From the NCBI RefSeq assembly GCF_963169125.1, contig NC_084800.1, forward strand, positions 147,680,397 through 147,744,396: a stretch of DNA of 64,000 nt, given 5' to 3'. Below the pieces are notes generated by a model that saw only the letters and a list, made by a program, of their open reading frames with translations, was not told the DNA's origin and did no database searches. Made by a program: the position numbers and the translations under genes. The stretch comes from Humulus lupulus. Lineage: Eukaryota; Streptophyta; Magnoliopsida; Rosales; Cannabaceae. This document shows, piece by piece, positions 11,422-24,752 of this stretch (the first letter of the stretch is position 1; each line of letters opens with the position of its first letter).

Positions 11422-12006
11422 TGTAATGCCCTGGTTAGCCAAGACCATTACACTGTGCATTTTAAATAGTGCTTAACTCACTAAACGAGTCATTAGGCCA
11501 TAAATGTCCATCTAAGTGAGATTACTGGTCCAAGGTTAAAAATTTTGGTTAAAAGGAATGGATGTTTCATTTAAAAACATTAAACTGTACATGGGATCCC
11601 ATAAGAATGTTTACAAAGTTATTTATAGTTCCATAACGGTCATTACAACTCAAAAGTTACAGCCCACTGACCTAAGCGGCAAAAATAGGGTTAAACCTTA
11701 GTTCCTCTGCGAAAGCTTGGCCGTGGTGGTGAAGCAGCCGCATATGTACACATCACTGCCTAAGCTCTCCAACTCATGGCTGGTCCAGCTTTCCTTTCCA
11801 TTTACCTGCACCACGTTGCACCCATGAGCCAAGGCCCAACAAGAAAACTTAATACAAGTGCATGAATAATATATACAGATTCAGATGTATATCTAGCACG
11901 ACTAGTAGTGATAACCCACACATGCATGCATACAGGTACAAATAAATGATTATGGAATCATTTTGGAGCTTGTGGCCCTGATCTGATGACCATAGAGTCA
12001 TGTCAC
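11422..12006 (-). mobile_element. LTR C, 3' part (minus strand), split by Tat1
   Basis: Begins TGTAATGCCC (the minus-strand LTR end GGGCATTACA) and carries the block gagccaaggcccaacaagaaaac near 11827. It is cut at 12006 by the Tat1 LTR. The other end of the same LTR lies at 28105-28396. Flanks are CCAGC (11417-11421) and CCACC (28397-28401), a 4-of-5 target duplication. Confidence 0.65.
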
Positions 12007-13448
12007 TATGGATGCTATGAATTCTGCACCGATGAAAGACCTGCATCATGTGTCTAAAGTCCTTTGAAGGTCCAAAATAGGCACATGTGCCTACACCCCT
12101 AGACGTGTCTTGGGAAGCCTTGCCAGGCAAAGCCCCGCTAGCAACATCGTGCCTTATCTAACCAAGTTGCAGCACCTCGCGAGACCCTCATCTCACGCCA
12201 GTACCTCACGCGCCAAGAAGCTGCCCTCCCGCGAGACCTTCGTCTCGCGCATTGCGCGTCTGTCCAGATCTGTCTCACGCCATGCTCTTTATGAGGAGGG
12301 CCTCACGCGTGCATCGGGATGTGCTTCAGACCCCCATCTCACGAGGTGGCTTCATGAGCCAAGCAATTGCCCTCCCACAAGACCCTCGTCTCATGCATCG
12401 CACGCCCGTCAGGATCCGTCTTGCGCCATGCACCATCTGAGGAGGGCCTCGTGCGTGCATCGGGTCTTTCTCCCACCAAGAAGCTACCCTCCCGCAAGAC
12501 CCTCATCTTGCACCTCGCGCGCCTTTCTGGAAGCATCGTACCAGGAACACCTCGGCCACACGAAAGTGCCTCGCACCCCACTCAGCCACATAGTTGGTGC
12601 CTCGTGTTGCCATCCTGCCTCGGCCACACGGCAGGCACCTCGCATGCGACTTAGCATCTTGCTCCTCGACACAAGACTTCAGACCTCGTTCGTCTGGTTG
12701 CGAGGCCCCCCATGAAGAGAGGCGCCTCCCATGCAAGGCACTACATTCCGAAACGCTGAGAAGCACATCAACCACAAAGGAGGCCCATTTCTTCACACCC
12801 TACGCCGCGAGGCTGATACATAGCAGGGGCTCACTACGCAAGGCCTATTTCCCAAAAATGCCTCAACGTTGAGGCCGTGTACAAGAAATCTACTCTATGT
12901 TAGTGAGGAACCCACAATGTTCTCCAACACTTAGCAAAATGTAAAGAAGCTTGGAGAGAGTTTATATCTTTTAAATAAAAGAAGTACCATCAGGTACAAG
13001 GCATGCCCATGAGTACAAGATGTACGATCCTTAGGAGGAAAAAGGCATGACTTTGACATTCGTGCCTGGCAAGTAGTGGAAGTACGAGGAGTGGTGGCAT
13101 GACCTGCATGTCTTTGACCACGAATAAGTATCGACACCACAATCCTCTGCTCCACCACGACCTGTGCCACTACCATGATTGTGTACTCGTGTACCTACTT
13201 GTCCCCTAGGACCACCTTATATCAGGGGCCATTAGAGCCAAGCTATAAATAGACCTCCACCCCTCATATTAAGGGGTTGGAAAATTCTTGTAATGCCAGG
13301 ATATTCAAAAAGAAATATTTATGTGTTTCTTCCATGACTCTTTTGCAATTTTCTCTAAGTCTCCGTAAATTTTGCTAAGTTCATAAGTTCCTGGTTAAGT
13401 TTTTGAATTTTCTGACCTTAATTCGTTAACGAGTTCTCACCATCAATA
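12007..13448 (+). mobile_element. Tat1 5' LTR, GC-rich
   Basis: Start fixed by alignment with the 3' LTR (27833, TGTGGATGC versus tatggatgc here). End fixed by the catcaata|gtttt junction that mirrors Tat2 (atcaaca|gtttt). Unlike its surroundings, 12150-12860 is strongly GC-rich. It contains imperfect direct repeats around gagaccctcgtctcgcg and a 'gaggagggcctcgcgcg-like' segment, about 118-146 bp apart. The 201-codon frame at 12110 lies in this repeat and is not considered coding. A TATA-like ctataaatagacc stands at 13240-13252, a plausible LTR promoter. Confidence 0.7.
13240..13248 (+). promoter_or_regulatory. TATA box of Tat1 5' LTR
   Basis: CTATAAATA followed by agacctcc, about 200 bp before the LTR end and the gag leader, in the usual position for an LTR transcription start. 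Confidence 0.55.
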
Positions 13449-13469
13449 GTTTTGTGCCATCTATGGGAA
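13449..13469 (+). other. Tat1 primer-binding-site region
   Basis: gttttgtgccatctatggga corresponds to gttttgtgccgtctgtggga in Tat2. Both resemble the TGGCGCCGTCTGTGGGAA region that follows the 5' LTR in Tat-lineage elements. The priming tRNA cannot be assigned from this diverged copy. Confidence 0.6.
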
Positions 13470-13516
13470 GAATAAGTGTCAATCCACTGTTCTTCTCTTG
13501 ATTCCGGCAGAGAAAG

Positions 13517-15322
13517 ATGCAAAGGCGTTCTAAGCATCTGCAAAAGCCGCGAGAGGTTGAGGTCTACTTAGATAGAGATAAACTGAAAGCCTCCATGATG
13601 AATCCTCCACCACCCGAAAATGTGGATGCACCAAAGGAGCCCAGGGCTCCTGAAGATGAAAGGGATGCTTCATCCCCAACCATTAAGCCAAAACTGGAAG
13701 CTACCCCTAAGGGGGGTGACGAAGCGTTTCCACCCCCAAGGTCGCCACAAGTGCTGAACTTTAGCGACAAGATCTGGGTCCATCAATGCGTAGACCTAAC
13801 AAGAGTCCCTGAGTACATTCCATAAGCTCGAGCTCTAGGAGATACGAGAGCTACACTGAAAGAATCAAAGGCTAGAAACCACCTTAGAAAATATTCAAGT
13901 GATGTTGAATGGCCTACTATGGGGAAAGTTAACCATGCAACTTCCTAGACGAAAGGAAAAAGGCCAAGAAGGAGGAGAGGCCACAGTCCCTGTAGATGAC
14001 GGGAGGACTCGACTCTCCACTAGCATTACCCCTCAGCCGAAGCAACATGAACGTTCTGAATAGGCAAAGCAGCCTAAGAGGCAAGAGTGGGGGAACAGTG
14101 CTAACCCTTATAACGAAGTTGAGGTCACTTCAAGGGAAACACCCCCAGACTTGAGGTAAAAACTCAACAGGAAAAGGACAAATGAGAGGACCACACCTCA
14201 TGTGGCTCCCTAGAAAGACAAAAGGAAAGGAAAGGCCAACCCATCCAACTTGAGAAACTCCTTGAACAAAAGGAGGTAAGACTTAGACACCGAGATGAGG
14301 AGCCTACGAAGCAAGATAATCACCGCTTATGGGGGGCACGCTATCGACAATGAGTTTGATTACAAGGGAAATACAGATCCAAAATACCATCTTGATGAGT
14401 TTAATGACCTAATGAAGTTAAGGGGAATTACTAGCTGAGCAAAATGCCACTGTTTTGCTGTCACGTTAAAGGGTCCCGCGTAGAAGTGGTTTAAGAGACT
14501 ATGGCCGGGGTCCATCAGGTCTTGAAAACAATTTTCTGATGAATTTCTTCAGCAACATCACGCTGTGCGTGATTACATCATGCCAGGCACCAACCTTGCT
14601 AATGTGAAACAAGGAGAAGAAGAGTGCCTGAAGAGCTATATCCACAGGTTCAATATGGAAGCAGCCAAAGTAGAACCCTAACCCGTGGGGAGTTAAAAAT
14701 GGCCATTATAGCCGAGGTGCGCTCGAGTAGTAAGCTGTGGAATAAAAAGATAAAGAGGGAGGTCACTGACTTCGATGATTTCTACAAATGGGCACAAAAG
14801 TACATTCGTGTCGAAGACGGCCATGAGAACCTGAAGGCATCACTTGTCAAGCCCTCAGCCCCTAAAGGTTCGAATGACGCAAAAAAGAAATGAGTGTACG
14901 AAAGGCCAAGAGATGACCACCAGAGGAAGCACAAACATAGTGGTAACCCTAGGCAAACATCCCACACCTTCTACACTAACCTAACACATACTAGGGAACA
15001 TATCTCCATAGCGAACGAGAATCAGGTCCCCTTCAAGAGACCCCCACCAATGAAGAGAGATCGGACAAAGAGAGATCTCGGAAAGTACTGTCAGTATCAT
15101 AAAGACATTGGCCACGCCACGACGGAGTGCACTCATTTAAAGGTGGACATTGAAGAACTCATACACAGGCGACACTTGGGTAGATACGTCCGAAGAGAAA
15201 ATGAAAGACCGGATGATAGACCACCCTCGCCACAAGCACGGGATATAGCCCTAGAGGTGCAAGGAGAGGTGAGGAAAATCTTTGGAGGACCAGGATTCGG
15301 AGGAGAATCGAGAAAGGTGTGA
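13517..15322 (+). pseudogene. Tat1 gag, interrupted
   Basis: Starts MQRRSKHLQKPREVEVYLD with a Pro/Glu-rich N-terminus parallel to Tat2 gag (PPPPENVDAPKEP here, PPPPRDAEAPKEP there). Then LDTEMRSLRSKI, the capsid-type core at about 14330-14690 (KWFKRL, SDEFLQQHHAVRDY, LANVKQGE), and a zinc knuckle of the Tat type, CQYHKDIGHATTEC (C-x2-H-x4-H-x4-C), at 15088-15130. Several in-frame stops (13823, 14059, 14157, 14436 region) and frame changes make it non-functional. Gag forms the particle that packages element RNA. Confidence 0.8.
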
Positions 15323-15850
15323 GATAGATATGCCAAGGAAGCAAGAAGAAATCCACACCCATGCATGTTAAGCTTAGAACAACGACCCCCGAAAAACATT
15401 AAAGGGGAAAACGATTCAATAACCTTCACCAAATAAGACGTAGGGGGTGTGCATTTTCCACTCAATGATTCCTTGGTATTAAGTGTACAACTGGCTAACA
15501 TGAAGGTGCATCGGGTTCTAGTAGTCAATGGGAGCTCCGTCCTATATCACCTAGCATTAGAGAAGATGGGACTGGGTATCAGGAACCTAAAGCCCTGCAA
15601 CACCTCCTTGTATGGGTTTACAAGAGACTCGATACAACCCCTGGGCACAATCGAGTTAGCCCTCACCATGGGAGAGCCGCCCAAACAGACCGCTGTAATG
15701 ACACACTTTGTCATAGTAAGTTGTTCCTCGGCCTTCAATGCGGTATTATGGAGACCCTCCTTGAGAGAATTGAATGCGATAACCTCAGTAAACCACTTGG
15801 CCATAAAACTCCCAACTCCTTGGGGGGTAGCAAGTATTAAAGGGGAATAG
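15323..15850 (+). pseudogene. Tat1 aspartic protease, active site lost
   Basis: Homologous over most of its length to the Tat2 protease (LEKMGLGIRNLKPC, FTRDSIQPLGTIELALTMGE, and SLRELNAITSVNHLAIKLP). Where Tat2 keeps LIDNGSSVDIL, this copy has VVNGSSVLYHL, so the catalytic aspartate is replaced by valine and two residues are lost. Ends TPWGVASIKGE at 15850. Processing of a polyprotein by this copy is not possible. Confidence 0.85.
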
Positions 15851-16221
15851 AAAGAATCAAGGGCATGTTATAACACGTCCCTTCGCATAGTCATGAGACC
15901 TCCATAACCTATAGCGATGGTAGAGCATGGGAGCATAAAACTGCATGAGTTAAACCCCTAAGTTACTGCGGGGATCAGAATCGATGGTTGTGCATACGTT
16001 CCTAAGAAGGAACATCGGGTAAAGCTCCAGTTTTAGTACGATAAATAACAAGGGTACCATAGTTAGCCTCTCAACATAGTTGCGAGTCCTCCCCTTAGAA
16101 GCAGCTATGAATTCGAGGGGTAACCTAGATGCCTTGGTATGTAGTAAGAAGAATGTCTCCATAGATACCTATGTACTCTACTCATTTTTAATGAATATGT
16201 TTCTTATTGGCATGTTACACT
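15851..16221 (+). other. Spacer between Tat1 protease and tandem array
   Basis: Short decayed continuation of the polyprotein (a stretch resembling the post-protease linker of Tat2) up to about 16050, then noncoding DNA. No RT or integrase motif can be found in any frame. The pol genes were lost between here and the array. Confidence 0.5.
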
Positions 16222-19200
16222 CCTCATTTACGTGAGGACGTATCTAACTCTCGTGTACCTATGACCAATAGGAATTATCAAAGTTCATAAGCAATATGAT
16301 CTAAGTGCCCAACGAGATAAATCTCGCCAACCACTTGGGAGGCAGAGTATACAGCCAAAAAAGGTCTTAAAAGAGACCTATATAAAAAAATAAAAATAAA
16401 TAAAGAACAGAACCTTGCAAGGCATCTCTTGAGTTCACGAGGATTAGCTACCCTTATGATCATAAAGGGAGTCAAGAGGTCCTACAGGAAGAACCTCCTA
16501 ACAAGGGCTGGTAACTCCATGAGAGGAAAGACCTCAGGAAGAGCATCCACCAATAAGCCTAGAGCGGCCACGAAGCTGTCTAGCCAAAAATGGCCCAAAA
16601 AGAGACCCTTGTCGAAATAGTACTATGCATAATGACGAGAAGGACGCTTCTCGCAAAAAATAACAAGCGCGCACAAAAATATATAAAAGAATAGCTAGAA
16701 CACAAAGGGTAAACATATCCTTACAAATATAATCAAGGTGGACCAAAGAGGCCATTGCTATCGGTCAAAATAAAGTATCAACGAGTTATTAGAAAAAACA
16801 GAGACCTATCGAGCCCCTTTGGCTCCTGCATACAGAAGTGGGCTAAGAAAGACCTCAAGCATAATGAAACAAAAACAAATGATCACATATATGTATAAAG
16901 GAAGAAAAATGTGATAATGTTGCAGGATAAAGTTGGCACCAACCACAACAGGGCTTAAAAAAGTTTCTGAAGGAAAGAGAAAAAAACCAGGAGAAACCTC
17001 ATTCACATGAGTATGTATCTAACTCTTGTGTACCTATCACCAATTGGAATTATCAAAGTGCTTGAGCAAAATGATCAAAGTTTCCAACGAGATAAATCTC
17101 GCCAACCACTTGGGGGCAGAGTATACAGCCAAAAAAGGTCCTAAAAGAGACCTATAAATAAAAAAAGAAAAGAAATAAAGAAGAAAACCTTGTAAGGCAT
17201 CACTTGAGTTCAAGAGGATTAGCTACCCTTATGATCATCAAGAGAGTGAAAAGGACCAATAGGAAGAACCTCCTAATAAAGGCTGGTACCTCCACGAGAG
17301 GAAAGACCTCAGGAAGAGCATCCACTAATAAGCCTAGAGCGACCACCCAGCTGTCTATCCAAAAGTGGCCCTAACAGAGACCCTTGTAAAAATGGTACTA
17401 TGCAAAATGAAGAGAAGGACGCTTCTGGCAAAAAATAACAAGTACTCGCAAAAATATATAAAAGGATAGCTAGAAGCCAAAGCGTCAACATATCCTTACA
17501 AATATAATCAAGGTGCCCAAAAGAGACCATTGCTACCGGTCCAAATAAAGTATCAAGGAGTTTTTAGAAAAAAAAAGAGACCTATCTAGCCCCTTTGGCT
17601 CTTGCATATAGGAGTGGGCTCAGAAGGACCTCAAGCATAAAGAAACAAAAATAATTGATCACATAAATATATATATATATATATTAAAGAAGAAAGTTGT
17701 GATAATGTTGCAGGATAAAGTCGGTACCAACCACAACAGGACTTAAAAAAGTTCCTGATGGAAAGAGCAAAAAACCAAGAGAAACCTCATTTACGTGAGC
17801 ACGTATCTAACTCTCGTGTACCTATCACCAAATGGAATTATCATAGTGCATGAGCAAAACGATCAAAGTGCCCAACGAGATAAATCTCGCCAACCACTTG
17901 GGGGGCCGAGTATACAACCAAAAAAGAACCTAAAAGAGACATATATATAAAAAAAGAAAGAAATAAAAAAGAAAACCTTGCAAGGCATCACTTGAGTTCA
18001 CGAGGATTAGGTACCCTTATTGTCATCAAGAGAGTGAAAAGGCCCTAGAGGAAGAACCTCCTAATAAAGGCTGGTACCTCCACCAGAGGAAAGACCTCAA
18101 GAAGAGCATCCACAAATAAGCCTAGAGCAGCTACCAAGCTATCGAGGTAAAAGTGGCCCTAACAGAGACCCTTGTAAATATAGTACTATGCAAAATGACG
18201 AGAAGGACACTTCTCGAAAAAAATAACAAGCGTGACCAAAAATATATAAAAGGATAGCTAGAACCCAACGGGTCAACATATCATTACAAATATAATCAAG
18301 GTGCACCAAAGAGGCCATTGCAACTAGTCCAAATAAAGTCTCAATGAGTTATTAGAAAAAATAGTGACTTATCAAGCCACTTTGGCTCCTGCACATAGGA
18401 GTGGGCTCAGAAGGACCTCAAGCATAAAGAAAAAAAAACAACTGATCACATATATATAAAAGAAGAAAATTGTGATAATGGCTCAGGATAAAGTCAGCAC
18501 CAACCACAATAGGACCTAAATTTGTTCCTTAACGAAAGAGCAAAAAACCTGTAGAAACCATATTTATGTGAGCACGTTTCTAACTCTCGTGTACCTATCA
18601 CCAATTGGAATTATCAAAGTGCATGAGCAAATTGATCAAAGTGCCCAACTAGATAAATCTCGTCAACCACTTGGGGGCAAAGTCTACAACCGATAAAGGT
18701 CCTAAAAGTGACCAATTTAAAAAAAAAAAAAGAAGAAAACCTTGAAAAGCATCAGTTGAGTTCACAAGTTTTAGCTACCCTTATGATCATAAAGAGAGTG
18801 AATAGGTCCTTCAGGAAGAACCTCCTAATAAAGGCTGGCACCTCCACGAGAGGAAATACCTCATGAAGAGCATCCACCAATAAGCCTAGAGCGTCCACCA
18901 AGCTGTCTAGCCGAAAATGGCCCTAAGAGAGACCCTTGTAAAAATAGTACTATGCATAAGGACGAGAAGGGCGCTTCTCACAAAAATAACAAGCACGCGC
19001 AAAAATAAATATAAAAGGATAGCTAGAAGCCAAAGGGTCAACATATCCTTACAAATATAATCAAGGTGCCCCAAAGAGGCCATTGCTACAGGTCCAAATA
19101 AAGTATCAACGAGTTATTAGAAAAAATAGAGACCTATCGAGCCCCTGTGGCCCCTGCATACAGAAGTGGACTCAGAAGGACCTCAAGCAAAAAGAATCAG

Positions 19201-22200
19201 AAACAAATGATCACACACACACATATATATATATAAAAGAATGAAGTTGTGATAATGTTGCCGGATAAAGTCGGCATCAACCACAACAGGATATCAAAAA
19301 GTTCCTGAAGGAAAGATAAAAAAACCAGGAGAAACCTCATTTACGTGAGCACGTATCTAACTCTCGTGTACCTATCACTAGTTGGAATTATCAAAGTGCA
19401 TGAGAAAAATGATCAAAGTGCCCAACGAGATAAATCTCGGCAACCACGTCGGGGGCATAGTTTACAGCCAAAAGAGGTCCTAAAAGAGACCTTCATAATA
19501 AAATAAAATAAAAATAAAGAAGAAAACCTTGCAAGGCATCACTTGAGTTCAACAAGATTAACTACCCCTATGATCATCAAGAGAGTGAAAAGGTCCTACA
19601 GGAAGAACCTCCTAATAAAGGTCGGTACCGCCACTAGAGGAAAGTCCACAGGAAGAGCATCCACCAATAAGCCTAGAGTGGCGACCAAGCTGTCTAGATA
19701 AAAGTGGCCCTAACAGAGGCCTTTTATAAATAGTACAATGCAAAATGGAGAGAAGGATGCTTCTCGCAAAAAATAACAAGCGCGCGCAAAAATATATAAA
19801 AGGATAGCTAGAACCCAAAGGGTCAATATTTCCTTATAAATATAATCTAGGTGCACCAAAGAGGAAATTGCTACTTCTCCAAATAAAGTATCAACGAGTT
19901 ATTACAAAAAATAGAAACCTACCGAGCCCCTTTGGCTCCTGCATACAGGAGTGGGCTCAAAAGGACCTCAAGCATTAAGAAACAAAAACAAATGATCACA
20001 CACACATATATATATATAAAAGCAGAAAGTTGTGATAATGGGTCAGGATAAAGTCGGCACCAAACACAACAGGACTTAAAACAGTTCCTAAAGAAAGAGC
20101 AAAAAACCAGTAGAAACCTCATTTACGTGAACACGTATCTAACTCTCATGTACCTATAACCAATTGGAATTATCAAAGTGCAAGAGCAAATTCATCAAAG
20201 TGCCCAACGAGATAAATCTCGCCAACCACCTGGGGCCAGAGTATACAGCCAAAAAAGGACCTAAAAGAAACTTATTTAATAAAAAATAAAGAAGACATCC
20301 TTCCAAGGCATCACTTGATTTCACAAGGATTAGCTACCCTTAGGATCATCGAGAGAGTGAAAAGGTCCTATAGGAAGAACCTCCTAATAAAGGCTGGCAC
20401 CTCCACGAGAGGAAAGACCTCATGAAGAGCTTCCACCAATAAGCCTAGAGCGTCCACCAAGCTGTCTAGCCAAAAATGGCCGTAAAAGAGACCCTTGTAA
20501 AAATAGTACTATGCATAATGATGAGGACACTTCTTGCAAAAAATAACAAGCATGCGTAAAAATATATAAAAGGATAGCTAGAACCCAAAGTGTCAACTTA
20601 TCCTTACAAATATAATCAAGGTGCACCAAAGAGGTCATTGCTACCGGTCCAAATAAAGTATCAAGGAGTTATTAGAAAATGGAGAGACCTATCGATCCCC
20701 TTTGACTCCTGCATGCAGGAGTGGACTCAGAAGGACCTCAAGCATAAAGAAACAGAAACAAATGATCACATATGTATATATATATAAAAAAAAAGAATAA
20801 TGTTGTGATAATGTTGCCGGATAAAGTCGACATCTACCACAACAGGATATCAAAAAGTTCCTGAAGGAAAGATCAAAAAACCAGGAGAAAGCTCATTTAC
20901 GTGAGCATGTATCTAACTCTCGTGTACCTATCACCAATTGGAATTATCAAAGTGCATGAGAAAAATGATCAAAGTGCCCAATGAGATAAATCTCTCCAAC
21001 CACTTGGGGGGTAGGGTATACAGCCAAAAAAGGTCCTAAAAGAGACCTATAAAAAAAATAATAAAGATGAAAACCTTACAAAGCATCACATGGGTTCACG
21101 AGGATTAGCTACCCTTATGATCATCAAGAGAGTGAAAGGTCCTACAGGAAGAACCTCTTAATAAAGGATGGTACCTCCACCAGAGAAAGACCACAGGAAG
21201 AGCATCCACCAATAAGCCTAGAGCGGCCACCAAGCTGTCTAGACAAAAGTGGCCCTAACTGAAACCCTAGTAAAAATAGGACTATGCAAAATGACGAGAA
21301 GGACGCTTCTCGCAAAAAATAACAAGCGCTCGTAAAAATATATAAAAGGATAGCTAGAACCCAGAGGGTCAACATATCCTCACAAATATAATCAAGGTGC
21401 ACCAAAGAGGCCATTTCTACTGCTCCAAATAAAGTATCAATGAGTTATTAGAAAAAATAGAGACCTATCGAGCCCCTTTGGCTCCGGCATACAGAAGTTG
21501 TCTCAGAAGGACCTTAAGCATAGAAAAAAAAACAAATGATCACATATATATATATAAAAGAAGGAAGTTGTCATAATGGCTCAGGATAAAGTCGGCACCA
21601 ACCACAACGGGACTTAAAACACTTCCTGAAGAAAGAGCAAAATACCAAGAGAAACCTCATTTACGTTAGCACGTATCTAACTCTCGTGTACCTATAACCA
21701 ATTGGAATGATCAATGTGCATGAGAAAATTGATCAAAGTTCCCAACGAGATAAATCTCGCCAACCACTTGGGGGCAGAGTATACAACCAAAAAAGTTCCT
21801 AAAAGAGACTTATTTAAAAAAGAAAAAAGAAGAAATCCTTGCAAGGCATCACTTGAGTTCACAAGGATTAGCTACCCTTATGATCATCAAGAGAGTCAAA
21901 AGGTCCTACAGGAAGAACCTCCTAATAAAGGCTGGCACCTGCACGAGAGGAAAGACCTCATGAATAGAATCCACCAATAAGCCTAGAGTGTCCACCAAGC
22001 TGTCTAGACAAAAGTGGCCCTAAAAGAGACCCTTGTAAAAATTGTAATATACATAATGACGAGAAGGACTCTTCTCGCAAAAAATAACAAGCACGCGGAA
22101 AAATATATTAAAGCATAGCTAGAACCTAAAGGGTCAACCTATCCTTACAAATATAATCAAGGTGCATAAAAGAGGCCATTGCTACCGGTCCAAATAAAGT

Positions 22201-24752
22201 ATCAAGGAGTTATTAGAAAATGGAGAGACCTAACGAACGCCTTTGGCTCCTGCATACAGGAGTGGGCTCAATAGGACCTCAAGAATAGAAAACAGAAACA
22301 AATGATCACAAATATATATATATAAAAAAAAGAATAAAGTTGTGATAATGTTGCAAGATAAAGTCGGCACCAACCACAATATGTCTTAAAAAAGTTCCTG
22401 ATGGAAAGAGCAAAAAACCAAGAGAAACCTCATTTACGTGAGCACGTATCTAACTCTCGTGTACCTATCACCAATTAGAATTATCAAAGTGCATGAGAAA
22501 AATGATCAAAGCGCCCAATGAGATAAATCTTGCCAACAACTTGGGGGGCAGAGTGTACAGCCAAAAAAGATCCTAAAAGAGACCTATATATATAAAAAAA
22601 AAGAATAAAGATGAAAACCGTGCACGGCATCACTTAAGTTCACGAGGATTAGCTACCCTTATGATCATCAAGAGAGTAAAAGGGTCCTACCAGAAGAACC
22701 TCCTAATAAATGCTAGTACCTCCACCAGAGGAAAGACCACAGGAAGAGCATCCACCAATAAGCCTAGAGCAGCCACCAAGCTGTCTAGCCAAAAGTGCGC
22801 CTAATAGAGACCCTTGTAAAAATAGTAATATGCAAAATGACGAGAAGGACGCTTCTCGCAATAAAAAACAAGCGCGAACAAAAATATATAAAAGGATAGT
22901 TGGAACCCAGAGGGTCAACATATCCTTACAAATATAATCTAGGTGCACCAAAGAGGCCATTGCTACCGGTCCAAATAAAGTATCAACGAGTTATTAGAAA
23001 AAATAGAGACCTATCGAGCCCCTTTGGCTCCTGCATATAGGAGTGGGCTGAGAAGGACCTCATGCATAAAGAAATAAAAACAAATGATCACACACATATA
23101 TATATATATATAAAAGAAGAAAGTTGTAATAATGGCTTAGGATAAAGTCGGCACCAACCACAACAGGACTTAAAACAGTTCCTGAAGAAAGAGCAAAAAA
23201 CCAGTAGAAACCTCATTTACTTGAGCACGTATCTAACTCTCGTGTACCTATAGCCGATTGGAATTATCAAAGTGCATGAGAAAATTGATCAAAGTACCCA
23301 ACTAGATAAATCTCCCCAACCACTTGGGGGCAGAGTATATAGCCAAAAAAGGTCCTAAAAGAGACTTATTTAAAAAAAATAAAGAAGAAATCCTTGCAAG
23401 GCATCACTCGAGTTCACAAGGATTAGCTACCATTATTATCATGAAGAGAGTCAAAAGGTCCTACAGGAGGAACCTCCTAATAATGGCTGGCACTTCCACG
23501 GGAGGAAAGACCTTATGAAGTTCCACCAATAAGCCGACAGTGTCCACCAAGCTGTCTAGCCAAAAATGGCCGTAAAAGAGACCCTTCAAAAAATAGTACT
23601 ATGCATAATGACGAGAAGGACGCTTTTCGCAAAAAATTATAAGCAGGTGTAAAAATATATAAAAGAATAGCTAGGACCCAAAGGGTCAATAAATCCTTAC
23701 AAATATAATCAAGGTGCACCAAAGAGGCCATTGCTACCGGTCCAATTATAGTATCAAGGAGTTATTAGAAAATGGAGAGACCTATCGAGCCCCATTGGCT
23801 CTTGCATACAAGAGTGGACTCAGAAGGTCCTCAAGCATAAAGAAACAGAAACAAATGATCACAAATATATATATAAAAGAATAAAGTTGTGATAATGTTG
23901 CAGGATAAAGTCGGCACCAACCACAACAGGACATAAAAAATTTCCTGAAGGAAAGAGCAAAAAACGAGGAGAAACCTTATTTACGTGAGCACGTATCTAA
24001 CTCTCATGTACCTATCACCAATTAAAATTATCAAAGTGCATGAGCAAAATGATCGAAGAGCCCAATGAGATAAATCTCGCCAACCACTTGGGGGGCAGAG
24101 TATATAGCCGAAAAAGGTCCTAAAAGAGACCTATATAAAAAAAAATAAAAAAAAGATGAATACCTTGCACGACATCACTTGAGTTCACGAGGATTAGCTA
24201 CCCTTATGATAATCAAGAGAGTGAAAAGGTCCTACCGGAAAAACCTCCTAATAAAGGTTGCTACCTCCACCAGAAGAAAGTCCATAGGAAGAGCATCCAC
24301 CAATAAGCCTTGTGCGGCCACCAAACTGTCTAGCCAAAAGTTCCCCTAACAGAGACCCTTCTAAAAATAGTACTATGAAAAATGACGAGAAGGACACGTC
24401 TCGCAAAAATTAACAAGCGCTTGCAAAAATATATAAAAGGATAGGTAGAACCCAAAGGGTAAACATATCCTTACAAATATAATCAAGGTGCACCAAAGAG
24501 GCCATTGCTACCGGTCCAAATAAAGTATCAACGAGTTATTAGAAAAAATAGAGACCTATCGAGCCCCTTTGGCTCCTGCATACAGTAGTGGGCTGAGTAG
24601 GACCTCAAACATAAAGAAACAAAAACAAATGATCACATATATATATATATAAAAGAAGAAAGTTGTGATAATGGCTCAGGATAAAGTTGGCACCAACCAC
24701 AACTACACTTAAAATTGTTCCTGAAGGAAAGAGAAAAAAACCAGTAGAAACC
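16222..24752 (+). repeat. Tandem array of eleven ~775-bp units inside Tat1
   Basis: An anchor of the form gagataaatctcgcc occurs at 16314, 17089, 17877, 18650, 19427, 20209, 20983, 21747, 22520, 23303 and 24067, that is every 764-788 bp. Each unit starts near ctcatttacgtgagcacg and ends near ccagtagaaac. Each includes a short variable TA run (longest near 17661 and 23095). From unit 3 on, odd units share aatggctcagg and ccaccagagg; even units share aatgttgc, cacgagagg and gtccaccaag. The pair period is about 1540-1560 bp. A single related unit is in Tat2 at 39541-39960. Small frames inside units are not treated as genes. Confidence 0.9.

Noticed and set aside
12110..12715. 201-codon plus-strand open frame, with overlapping frames on both strands
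   Set aside because: It lies in the GC-rich, internally repeated part of the Tat1 5' LTR. Several frames are open at once, as expected from composition, and the sequence has Arg/Ser/Pro-rich low complexity without motifs.
16534..23731. Repeated 65-90 codon minus-strand frames beginning MASLVHLDYIC in the array
   Set aside because: They recur because the unit recurs. Several units have them broken, starts and ends vary, and no purifying pattern is visible by eye. The related frame in Tat2 (39543-39848) has the same weak character.
16222..24752. CRISPR-like or gene-cluster interpretation of the repeats
   Set aside because: Units are 775 bp and similar over their full length, without short repeats and unique spacers, in a plant retrotransposon.
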